From: Helicobacter bilis
GTDB taxonomy: Bacteria; Campylobacterota; Campylobacteria; Campylobacterales; Helicobacteraceae
Reading direction: 5' to 3'
Assembly (NCBI RefSeq): GCF_001999985.1
Contig: NZ_CP019645.1
Location: 1,922,001 to 1,986,000 of the forward strand
DNA length: 64,000 nucleotides
In this document: piece by piece, positions 56,726-64,000 of the stretch
Layout of the letters: the number at the start of each line of letters is the position of its first letter
Position numbering within the stretch: the stretch's first letter is position 1
Made by a program: the position numbers and the translations under genes
The notes under the pieces: model-generated
What the model was told of the DNA's origin: nothing
Databases searched by the model: none
The model's input: the letters and a program-made list of their open reading frames with translations, nothing else

Positions 56726-58156
56726 TTACCCCTTTAATTTCTCTCTTAAAAGCTCATTTACCCTTGCTGGATTCATACCCTTTGTTTGTTTCATCACTTG
56801 CCCTACAAAAAAGCCTAACATTTTTTCCTTACCTGCCCTATATTCTGCAACTTTATCTTGATTTGCTGCTAAAAGCGTGTCAATAACCTGCAATATCGCA
56901 CCATCGTCATTGATTTGCTCTAGACCTAATTCCTTAATCAGCATATCAACATCGCCACCTCTTTTTTCCACTAGCACATCAAGAATCTCTTTTGCACCAG
57001 AGCCGCTAATCTTTTGAGATTCAATGCGTTGCAATAATGTTGCAAATGTAGCTTCATTAATACCGCAAGTAGCAAGTGTGTTACCATTTTTTAGTCGCCC
57101 TTGCAACTCTACGCTTAACCATGTGCATACTAAACGCGGCGATATCCCCTTTTCTACCATGTATTCAAAATATCGCACCATATCAATATCCTGCACTAAT
57201 ACCTTTGCATCACTCTCTTTAATGCCAAGTGTTTCTATATACCGCTTGATTTTAGAATCTGGCATTTCAGGGATATTTTTAGCACGCTCTAGCAACTCAT
57301 CACTAAGAAAAACAGGCAATAAATCTGGGTCATTAAAATAGCGATAGTCTGCACTCTCTTCTTTACCACGCATAGATTTTGTTACGCCTTTATCAGTATC
57401 AAATAGGCGTGTTTCTTGATAGACTTCAGTATCATAAGTGCCATTTTCAAAGGCATTTTGCTGCCTTGCTACTTCATATTCAATAGCCTTTTGGATAAAT
57501 TTAAAGCTATTTAGATTCTTAATCTCAACTCTTGTATAAAATTTATTCTCACCTTTTGGACGAATAGACACATTTGCATCACAACGAAAGCTTCCCTCTT
57601 GCATATTCGCATCACTTATACCAAGGAATTTTACAATAGAATGTAGCTTCTTTAGATAAGCTATCGCCTCATTGCTGCTACGCATATCAGGCTCACTCAC
57701 AATCTCTAAAAGCGGCGTGCAAGCACGATTTAAATCAATTTTTGAATGCGTGCCTTCATGGATATTTTTACCTGCATCTTCTTCTAAATGTGCGCGCGTG
57801 ATACCTATGGTTTTTATCTCCCCATCAACTTCAATATCAAGCTGCCCTTTGCCAACGATTGGAATCTCAAACTGGCTGATTTGATATGCCTTTGGTAAAT
57901 CTGGATAAAAATAATTTTTACGCGCAAATACAGAATCTTGGTGTATTGTAGCCCCGATTGCTGTGCCAAAAGATATAGCTTTTGCTACCGCCTCTTCATT
58001 CAACACAGGAAGTGCACCGGGTAACCCTAAACACACGGGACACACATTTGTATTTGGCGATTCCCCAAAACTCGTAGGACATGAACAAAAAATCTTTGTT
58101 TTCGTATTCAACTGCACATGCACTTCTAAACCGATAATTGTCTCAAAACTACTCAT
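56726..58156 (-). CDS. gatB: Asp/Glu-tRNA amidotransferase subunit B
   Basis: With GatA and GatC it amidates misacylated Glu-tRNA(Gln) and Asp-tRNA(Asn), a route Helicobacter depends on. The 476-residue product begins [20 protein letters not shown] and carries [28 protein letters not shown] and [14 protein letters not shown], all diagnostic. The C-terminal tRNA-binding domain is complete ([20 protein letters not shown]). gatA and gatC are not adjacent, as is common in this group. Confidence 0.5.
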   Translation of the reverse strand: MSSFETIIGLEVHVQLNTKTKIFCSCPTSFGESPNTNVCPVCLGLPGALPVLNEEAVAKAISFGTAIGATIHQDSVFARKNYFYPDLPKAYQISQFEIPIVGKGQLDIEVDGEIKTIGITRAHLEEDAGKNIHEGTHSKIDLNRACTPLLEIVSEPDMRSSNEAIAYLKKLHSIVKFLGISDANMQEGSFRCDANVSIRPKGENKFYTRVEIKNLNSFKFIQKAIEYEVARQQNAFENGTYDTEVYQETRLFDTDKGVTKSMRGKEESADYRYFNDPDLLPVFLSDELLERAKNIPEMPDSKIKRYIETLGIKESDAKVLVQDIDMVRYFEYMVEKGISPRLVCTWLSVELQGRLKNGNTLATCGINEATFATLLQRIESQKISGSGAKEILDVLVEKRGGDVDMLIKELGLEQINDDGAILQVIDTLLAANQDKVAEYRAGKEKMLGFFVGQVMKQTKGMNPARVNELLREKLKG

Positions 58157-58401
58157 ATTTTCCCTTTAGTTACATAGGATATTTATTGTTAGTTAGTTCG
58201 CGTATTATACATAAATCTTTCATGAGATTTAGATATTTTGCGTGTTTTTTACATTAGATCCTACAAATCTTACTTTCTTTAGTCAATAAAAAGTGTATAA
58301 TCTTACCCTGTTTTTCTTTTACTTAAAAACAAGATGGCAAAAAGATAGGAATCTGAACTCCATTTTTTGCACCCCAAGCCTTGTTCCACCCAAAGGGTTG
58401 A

Positions 58402-58662
58402 GATTCTAAGCTACTGCAGGGCAAGAAGTTTCAAATCATTACGACTTTGGGCGGGGCAAAAGAGAGCTATGATGGGCATCACGGATATAGTCTTAATACG
58501 ATTTTAAGCCCGCTTACAAGTGCGTTTAAATATTGTGGCTGCGAGATTTTGGAATCTTTTGCTATCTTTAGTGCAAAGGTGGATACACTGCCTATGCAAG
58601 AGTATTTAGAGACATTACAAAATGATAAACAACAATCAGTAAGGAGCAAAATATGGGAATGA
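58402..58662 (+). pseudogene. C-terminal tail of an NAD(P)H oxidoreductase (flavodoxin fold)
   Basis: From a stop at 58399 the frame reads GKKFQIITTLGGAKESYDG, then ILSPLTSAFKYCGCEILES to a TGA at 58660. It resembles the last third of KefF/MdaB-like flavodoxin-fold reductases. There is no start codon and the N-terminal two thirds are missing. It overlaps the leuC start by ten bases, so leuC may once have followed it in an operon. Confidence 0.5.
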
Positions 58663-59915
58663 CAATGAGTCAAAAGATCTTAGCCGATAGAGCGGGACTA
58701 GAATCTGTCAAAGCAAATGATTTGATACGAGCAAAGCTAGATATGGTGCTAGGCAATGACATTACCACGCCTGTGGCAATCAACGCCTTTAAACAAGCTA
58801 AATTCACGCAAGTTTTTGATAAAAATAAAATCTCACTTGTGATGGATCACTTCGCACCAAATAAGGATATAAAAGCCGCTACGCAAAGTCAGCAATGCCG
58901 CTGTTTTGCAAATGACTTTGATATTAAGCATTACTATGATGTGGGGAATATGGGGGTAGAACACGCCCTTTTGCCTGAGCAAGGCATTGTAACCATCGGT
59001 GATTTGATTATCGGGGCAGATTCTCACACCTGCACTTATGGGGCGTTGGGTGCGTTTAGCACGGGGGTTGGAAGCACGGATATGGCTGTGGGAATGGCGA
59101 CAGGCGAGGCGTGGTTTAAAGTCCCAAAGGCGATGAAGTTTAATCTCAAAGGCAAACTCCGCCCTTATGTGAGTGGCAAAGATGTGATTTTACATATCAT
59201 CGGTAAAATCGGCGTTGATGGGGCGTTGTATAAAAGTATGGAGTTTGGCGGGGAGGGGCTAAAAAACTTAACTATTGATGATAGGCTTTGCATTGCGAAT
59301 ATGGCGATTGAAGCGGGGGCGAAAAATGGCATTTTTGAAGTAGATGACATTACGATTGAATATGCTAAGGGACGCACGAGCAAGGAGTTTAGAATCTACA
59401 AGGCTGATGAAGATGCGGAGTATGAAGAAGTCTTTGATATTGATTTAGATTCCATAGATCACACCGTGGCGTTTCCGCATTTGCCTGAAAATACCAAAGA
59501 AAGAGAACAATGGGGCGAGATAAAAATAGATCAAGTTGTCATCGGCTCTTGCACGAATGGTAGACTAAGCGATATGGAAGTAGCAGCAAATATTTTAAAG
59601 GATAAAACAATAGCGAAAAATACGCGTTGCATTATCATTCCTGCTACGCAAAATATCTATTTAGAGTGTATTAATCGCGGGTATTTGGAGACTTTTATTA
59701 AAGCCGGAGCGGTAGTATCTACACCAACTTGTGGTCCTTGCCTTGGCGGACATATGGGAATCTTAGCGGCAAATGAAAAATGCGTCTCTACCACAAATCG
59801 CAACTTTGTAGGCAGAATGGGGCATACCACAAGCGAAGTGTATCTTAGCTCCCCTGAAGTAGCGGCTGCTAGTGCGGTAAGGGGGATTCTAAGCTCCCCG
59901 CAAGATGTTATTTGA
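58653..59915 (+). CDS. leuC: 3-Isopropylmalate dehydratase large subunit, without its partners
   Basis: LeuC with LeuD isomerises 2-isopropylmalate in leucine synthesis. The 420-residue product has [35 protein letters not shown] and [14 protein letters not shown], providing the three Cys for the [4Fe-4S] cluster. The length and single-domain form fit LeuC, not aconitase. AAGGAG lies eight bases before the ATG. No leuD, leuB or leuA is in the window; a G15 tract follows the stop immediately. Without LeuD elsewhere it cannot work. G+C is higher than the flanks, as with prp. Confidence 0.5.
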   Translation: MGMTMSQKILADRAGLESVKANDLIRAKLDMVLGNDITTPVAINAFKQAKFTQVFDKNKISLVMDHFAPNKDIKAATQSQQCRCFANDFDIKHYYDVGNMGVEHALLPEQGIVTIGDLIIGADSHTCTYGALGAFSTGVGSTDMAVGMATGEAWFKVPKAMKFNLKGKLRPYVSGKDVILHIIGKIGVDGALYKSMEFGGEGLKNLTIDDRLCIANMAIEAGAKNGIFEVDDITIEYAKGRTSKEFRIYKADEDAEYEEVFDIDLDSIDHTVAFPHLPENTKEREQWGEIKIDQVVIGSCTNGRLSDMEVAANILKDKTIAKNTRCIIIPATQNIYLECINRGYLETFIKAGAVVSTPTCGPCLGGHMGILAANEKCVSTTNRNFVGRMGHTTSEVYLSSPEVAAASAVRGILSSPQDVI

Positions 59916-59920
59916 GTTGT

Positions 59921-59935
59921 GGGGGGGGGGGGGGG
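59921..59935 (+). repeat. G15 tract directly after leuC
   Basis: Fifteen consecutive G starting six bases after the leuC TGA, followed by ATAAAC. No ORF continues on the far side, so it would act only on transcription or mark a deletion scar. Confidence 0.5.
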
Positions 59936-60217
59936 ATAAACAACCTGTATTGTGCAAGCTTAGAATCTAATGCAATGTTTAATAAACCACCTTAAATTTA
60001 TCCCTCCTTGCTCATTTCTACACAAAGCACAAATTTACTCTTGTATCTCCTTATTCTCAAGGAAAACCATAACTTCGTTTTTTCTCTGTTATATCATGTT
60101 ATTGTGCATTGTTTTTCCTTTCTCTAATTTTTTGCAAGAATAACCACACTTATGCCTAAGATAGTTATGCAAAGGCTATTCAAAGATAAAATCATATGCT
60201 CCATTTAATATCCTTTC

Positions 60218-60613
60218 AAAAAAATAGATTCTAAAGTCAATGATATACAAGAGCGGGTGAAAAAGGATACAGGCGTAGATGTAGAGCCTATATACTACTC
60301 TGCGGGATTAAAGAAAGAGAATAAACTACAAGAGATGCCATATAATATTACTAAGCTACTCTACTTTATCACAAAGAAAACCCCACCTATAAAGCGTCTT
60401 GTGTATATAGGACAAGATAATAAAGAAAAAGGCACAGATGATGGTAAAAAAGATTATGAGAAATCGTGGTGGAAATCCACTTGGGAATTTGCTACAGATC
60501 TTGCAAAAGAAAATAAAGATACTGCAAAGCAAATGATTAGTGATTATGCTTTGCCATTTGTTAAAAATCCAGCTATAAGAAAAATACTCGATAGCTTATT
60601 AAAGAAACTTTAA
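60218..60613 (+). pseudogene. C-terminal fragment of a second GTPase of the 43926-44867 type
   Basis: IQERVKKDTGVDVEPIYYSAG aligns with LQERIKKDTGLSLSKKDIVCYSAG of the intact GTPase, and the rest keeps the same order (TKLLYFITKKTPPIKRLVY; YEKSWWKSTWEFATDL). The G domain is gone. Its end LRKILDSLLKKL-like (IRKILDSLLKKL) differs from the Trp-rich end of the intact copy, so the two are paralogues and not recent duplicates. Confidence 0.5.
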
Positions 60614-60633
60614 TTTATAGGAAGGATAAAAAT

Positions 60634-60893
60634 ATGCTGTAGTCTATTGCCACTATTTGTGCCATATTGGCTGGTTTAATTGTATTTTTTGTCGTATTGG
60701 CGCTTCTTATTGCTGCACTTGGTGCTGGCACAGCAGTCGCTATTCTTGTATTACCTTTTATAGCGTTTATTAAAGGACTTGAGAAGCATATTATTGGTAT
60801 GCAGGTGAGCCATTTCAAATTCTTTGGATTATTTGCGGAGTGATTTCTGTGCCAATCATAATTGTTATAATCGCGGGAATTAAAAATAACTAA
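60634..60893 (+). pseudogene. Small membrane protein gene with nonsense codon and frameshift
   Basis: ATG with GAAGGA upstream, then CTG and TAG at codon 3. The frame then encodes hydrophobic segments (AILAGLIVFFVVLALLIAAL, VAILVLPFIAFIKGL). A shift near 60800 changes frame to ILWIICGVISVPIIIVIIAG and a stop at 60893. It directly follows the GTPase fragment and may have been its membrane partner. Confidence 0.5.
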
Positions 60894-61057
60894 TCTTGCT
60901 AATAAATGGTTTTACGCATTAGAATCTTCCTTATATAAAAAAGCAAATAAGATTCTAATAACCACAATACTAAATCTTATGTCTTTCATGCAAGATATTC
61001 TGCAAATATAATCACAGAATTATGATGGCATATTTAATAACCCAAGCAACCCAAACT

Positions 61058-61639
61058 CTACGCATTTACTCGTGCATTAAACGCCCTTGCCAAAGAGAAA
61101 TGATCGATATTATCAAGGCTTACATTTGATGGCACACCTTGTGCGATTTTGCTAAATTTTAAGCATAAATCTGCTAACTTTTCTTGTATAAACATGACAA
61201 TCATATCGCTTTCAAGTGAGGGCATGAACGCAAATATCACTTCCTCTATATTCTCATCTTTAATGCGTTGTATAAGATCTGTAAAATCGCAATGTTTATA
61301 GTCTTCAATCACGCAATACACCCCATGAAATTCGCCAATATCTTCAATCAAAAACACATCTTTTGGGTGAGACACAATACAGAGTGTGCCATTCTTACGA
61401 GTAGAATCAAGGCAAATATGGCAAATCTCACCATGACTAAGTGCGCCACAAACCTTGCACTTTTCAATCGTAGCAATGCAATCATGGATCGCCTGTGCGA
61501 TTTGTAATCCTAGCGGAGCGTTTTCGATAGCTAGTGTATAAGCCATTTTACGCGCACTTTTCTTGCCTATGGTTGGCATTTTTTCAAGGGCATTTACAAG
61601 TGTATTAAAAGAAAATAAGTTGTTTTGATAGTTTTTCAT
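61058..61639 (-). CDS. recR: Recombination mediator RecR
   Basis: With RecO it loads RecA at gaps. The 193-residue product has the N-terminal helix-hairpin-helix (MPTIGKKSARKMAYTL), the zinc finger CKVCGALSHGEICHIC (about 58-73) and a Toprim domain (LCIVSHPKDVFLIED). It is divergent from dnaJ over a 94-base promoter region. Confidence 0.5.
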   Translation of the reverse strand: MKNYQNNLFSFNTLVNALEKMPTIGKKSARKMAYTLAIENAPLGLQIAQAIHDCIATIEKCKVCGALSHGEICHICLDSTRKNGTLCIVSHPKDVFLIEDIGEFHGVYCVIEDYKHCDFTDLIQRIKDENIEEVIFAFMPSLESDMIVMFIQEKLADLCLKFSKIAQGVPSNVSLDNIDHFSLARAFNARVNA

Positions 61640-61694
61640 GCGGGGGATTCTAGCAAAAAAGTGATAAGTTTTAGCAAAGTTATCTTTTTTTTTA

Positions 61695-61700
61695 TATAAT
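61695..61700 (+). promoter_or_regulatory. -10 box of dnaJ
   Basis: TATAAT directly after a T9 run, 33 bases before the TTG start of dnaJ. Confidence 0.5.
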
Positions 61701-61732
61701 GAAGGCTTTATTTTACTTTTGGAGTATGTATT

Positions 61733-62854
61733 TTGGCGTCATTAGATATGGATTACTATGAAATCTTAGAGATTAGCAGAGATGCAGACCATGATACAAT
61801 CAAAAAATCATTTAGAAAACTTGCATTAAAATACCACCCTGACAGAAACCCAGATGACAAAGAAGCAGAAGAGAACTTTAAAATGATTAATGAAGCCTAT
61901 GAAGTATTAAGCGATAGTGAAAAAAGGGCAATTTATGACAGATATGGCAAAGATGGACTTCAATCACAAGGCTTTTCTCGCTCTAGTGGTGGATTTAGTG
62001 ATATATTTGGCAGTATATTTGAGGATTTCTTTGGAGGGGGTCAGTCAAATACACAAGAGCATTATGCCTTTGATCCAGACTATGTATTGCGACTGAATCT
62101 AAGCTTTAAAGAAGCTGTGTTTGGCTGTAAAAAGACGATTAAAACGGAGTATAAAAGCTATTGTAAAACATGTAGTGGCACTGGGGCAAAAGATGGCAAA
62201 ATGCAGGATTGCAATAGGTGTAATGGTCGCGGCAGGGTTGTCGTGCAGCAGTCTATTATACAAATGCAAGTCGCATGTCCTACTTGTGAGGGGACGGGTA
62301 AAATCATCGTTGATAAATGCACTAAATGTCATGGAAATGCCTTTGAGCGTGTAAAAGAGACGATTGAGCTAGAAGTAAAAGCGGGTATTGATAATGGCAA
62401 TCAGCTTGTATATCGTGGTAAGGGGAATGAAGTAAAAAGCGGTGTGAGAGGCGATCTCTATATCAAAGTGGTTGTGAAAGAAGATGAGCATTTTGTGCGT
62501 CATGGCAATGATTTATATATGGAAGTCCCCGTATTTTTTACTACGATTGTGCTTGGTGGTAAGATAGAGATTCCCACACTTAGCGGACAAGCAGAGTTAA
62601 ACATTCCGCCAAATACTGCACATGGACATCAGTTTGTTTTTCAAAATGAAGGTGTGCCAGATATTAATAGCGGAAAAAAGGGCAGGCTTATCGCACAGAT
62701 AAAAATCACCTATCCACAAAATCTCAATGAAGAGCAACAAAATCTTGTGTTAAAACTACAAGAAAGCTTTGGGGATACAAGTAAGCCGTATAAAAGCTTC
62801 ATTGATTCATGTTTTGATAAAGTCAAAAACTGGCTTAAGGATAAAATATCATGA
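61733..62854 (+). CDS. dnaJ: Chaperone DnaJ
   Basis: This is the Hsp40 co-chaperone of DnaK. The 373-residue product has the J domain with KYHPDRNP (HPD), and a Gly/Phe region ([20 protein letters not shown]). Four zinc-finger repeats follow: [24 protein letters not shown] and a divergent CTKCHGNA. The substrate-binding domain completes it. I accept TTG at 61733 because GGAG lies eight bases upstream and none precedes the ATG at 61748. No HrcA-type operator is evident. Confidence 0.5.
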   Translation: MASLDMDYYEILEISRDADHDTIKKSFRKLALKYHPDRNPDDKEAEENFKMINEAYEVLSDSEKRAIYDRYGKDGLQSQGFSRSSGGFSDIFGSIFEDFFGGGQSNTQEHYAFDPDYVLRLNLSFKEAVFGCKKTIKTEYKSYCKTCSGTGAKDGKMQDCNRCNGRGRVVVQQSIIQMQVACPTCEGTGKIIVDKCTKCHGNAFERVKETIELEVKAGIDNGNQLVYRGKGNEVKSGVRGDLYIKVVVKEDEHFVRHGNDLYMEVPVFFTTIVLGGKIEIPTLSGQAELNIPPNTAHGHQFVFQNEGVPDINSGKKGRLIAQIKITYPQNLNEEQQNLVLKLQESFGDTSKPYKSFIDSCFDKVKNWLKDKIS

Positions 62855-63073
62855 GATAAGAATATCCATTGTGTATATATAACGCTTGTTTATATAGGTT
62901 TAGAATCTAGTATAACTTCATAGGTTTTTTTATGTTTTTATGTCATTGTGTGTAAATAATGCTAAAAAATGTAAAAATAGATTCTGTGTGAGTTGTGCGT
63001 TGTGGAAGACTTTAAGGTTGTTTTGATTAGTGGGGTATAAAACATAAACCATGAATTTACAAGGTAATTATAT

Positions 63074-63349
63074 TTACTCTGATTTTTTACTGATATGTGC
63101 GGTATTTTCTGTATTTTGTAGCCATATAAACACATCTACAACAGCTTGATATAATGCTTCGGGTACATTGCTATTTACTTCCATTTTTATAAGAGAATCA
63201 ACGAGTTCAGCATTGCAAAAAAGTGGCACTTGATACTCCTTTGCTTTGGCAATAATTGCTTCTGCGATTTTCCCCTGCCCACTTGCAACAACGCGAGGGG
63301 CATGGTCTTTATACTCTTCATAGGCAAGAGCAGCAGCTTTTTTTCTCAT
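63074..63349 (-). CDS. flhX: FlhB C-terminal-like protein
   Basis: It resembles the autocleaved cytoplasmic domain of the flagellar export switch FlhB and is present alone in Helicobacter (FlhX), where it can partly substitute for that domain. The 91-residue product has AALAYEEYKDHAPRVVASGQ and VPLFCNAELVDSLIKMEV. The NPTH cleavage motif and the membrane part are absent. It is solitary. Confidence 0.5.
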   Translation of the reverse strand: MRKKAAALAYEEYKDHAPRVVASGQGKIAEAIIAKAKEYQVPLFCNAELVDSLIKMEVNSNVPEALYQAVVDVFIWLQNTENTAHISKKSE

Positions 63350-63432
63350 GTATAATCCTTTTAGCTTTATACTAAAACTAAATCGGCGGTTTTACTTATT
63401 TATGATGGTTTAAAGCTGTCATAACTTTATGT

Positions 63433-63438
63433 TATAAT
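63433..63438 (+). promoter_or_regulatory. -10 box of the DNA methyltransferase
   Basis: TATAAT preceded by TATGT, about 75 bases before the ATG at 63515. Confidence 0.5.
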
Positions 63439-63514
63439 CTCAAATATTCACAGAAGATACAAGCTGTTTGTATCAGGAATTACAAAACCACGCATTGTCG
63501 TTAAAGGCATAATT

Positions 63515-64000
63515 ATGGAATCTAAAACAAAATATCCGCTGAATACTAGACTTAATATTGATGGCTTAGAGCTTATGGGGAGTTTAGAATCTTGCAGTGT
63601 TGATTTGTGTTTTTTTGATCCGCAGTATCGTGGGGTGCTTGATAAAATGCGTTATGGGAATGAAGGGGAGCGACAAAAGGGCAGAAGCACACTTGTGCAG
63701 ATGAGTGAAGAACAGATTCAAAGCTTTATATGCGAGATTGATAGAGTGCTAAAGCCCAGCTGTTATTTGATGCTATGGATTGATAAGTTTCATCTATGCG
63801 AGGGGGTGAAAGCGTGGGTGGAGCAAACAAGTTTGCAGGTGGTAGATCTCATCACTTGGGATAAGCTCAAAATGGGTATGGGCTATCGCACAAGGCGACA
63901 GAGCGAATATCTGCTGGTTTTGCAAAAAGCACCGATAAAGGCAAAAAATACTTGGCGGCTTCATAATATCCGCGATGTGTGGAGTGAAAAGATTCCAAAT
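63515..64000 (+). CDS. DNA adenine/cytosine-N4 methyltransferase (3' end off window)
   Basis: The first 162 codons read [20 protein letters not shown] then [13 protein letters not shown], where DPQY is the catalytic motif IV form of amino-methyltransferases. [11 protein letters not shown] and [20 protein letters not shown] follow, and SEYLLVLQK marks the usual late SAM-fold strands. The missing N-terminal FxGxG suggests that motif I lies after the catalytic motif, off the window (beta-type order). No restriction subunit precedes it. The target sequence is unknown. Confidence 0.5.
   Translation, partial: MESKTKYPLNTRLNIDGLELMGSLESCSVDLCFFDPQYRGVLDKMRYGNEGERQKGRSTLVQMSEEQIQSFICEIDRVLKPSCYLMLWIDKFHLCEGVKAWVEQTSLQVVDLITWDKLKMGMGYRTRRQSEYLLVLQKAPIKAKNTWRLHNIRDVWSEKIPN

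Noticed and set aside
58653..59915. An aconitase-family gene that might complete the methylcitrate cycle (acnD)
   Set aside because: Length of 420 residues and single-domain layout fit LeuC; AcnD-type enzymes are about twice as long.
1..64000. CRISPR arrays, rRNA or tRNA genes, complete insertion sequences
   Set aside because: I found no regularly spaced repeats, no tRNA T-loop patterns and no transposase-like ORF while reading both strands; subtle RNA genes could still be missed.

Overview
This window looks like a chromosomal segment of a Helicobacter species, most likely an enterohepatic one rather than H. pylori. The evidence is low-GC DNA and near-universal TATAAT-type -10 boxes without clear -35 boxes. 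Recognisable epsilonproteobacterial genes include nikR, a DESD-type rhpA helicase, a Maf/DUF115 flagellin-glycosylation protein, flhX, petABC with a two-CxxCH cytochrome c1, and a UbiD-type menaquinone decarboxylase. Homopolymeric G/C and T tracts of the kind used for phase variation are also present. No rRNA, tRNA, CRISPR array or complete insertion sequence was seen.

Layout. 1-6300 is accessory DNA. It holds the N-terminal 1823 codons of a giant minus-strand polyvalent protein of the phage/conjugative-element type, with serial nuclease-like domains, an ADP-ribosyltransferase-like domain and an HExxH metallopeptidase domain. A small coiled-coil ORF and a frameshifted extra nuclease module lie upstream, next to a nested inverted repeat with a C13/G13 tract. 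6.5-18.3 kb is mostly housekeeping: a pseudouridine synthase and rhpA, maf, a truncated lpxR-like gene, hemE, an orphan trpA, a PAP2 phosphatase, aroC and an FkbM methyltransferase with a T13 tract against its -10 box. 18.5-24.4 kb is a propionate/2-methylcitrate operon (prpE-prpB-prpC-prpD, minus strand). It is visibly richer in G+C than its flanks and is split between prpC and prpD by a palindromic repeat. 25-34.6 kb holds obg, a broken SLR/YwqK repeat protein, nadE, petABC, rdgB, nikR and alr.

34.7-37.0 kb is a scrambled prophage remnant (structural-type protein, portal-like fragment, a perfect 18-bp hairpin, an HTH remnant). 37.4-43.3 kb has a small ORF plus priA, a gene with an in-frame stop, and an SGNH/MBOAT O-acetylation pair. 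43.3-45.2 kb is a GTPase gene lying between two alcohol-dehydrogenase tail fragments and two 139-bp direct repeats. 45.3-49.4 kb is folE-ispE-ubiD; ispE and ubiD carry large in-frame insertions built from a dispersed repeat. 49.6-51.2 kb is a methyltransferase switched by a G14 tract. 51.5-58.2 kb is envelope biogenesis (lipoprotein, lpxF-like phosphatase, galU, lpxB) and gatB. 58.4-60.9 kb is a decayed region: an oxidoreductase tail, intact leuC, a G15 tract, a second GTPase fragment and a broken small membrane protein. 61-64 kb holds recR, dnaJ, flhX and the start of a DNA methyltransferase.

Two sequence-wide themes stand out. First, the word AGATTCT/AGAATCT occurs far more often than base composition predicts, in coding and non-coding DNA. 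Second, many genes are switchable or broken by simple-sequence changes, including three G/C runs of 13-15, two T13 promoters, several frameshifts and one nonsense codon. Several of these loci, and a set of intact neighbours, act on the cell surface: FkbM methyltransferase, lpxR-like, Maf, LpxB, GalU, PAP2 phosphatases and O-acetylation. [Form note: the original answer gave no confidence values; the 0.5 on every feature is a placeholder required by the schema, not an estimate.]
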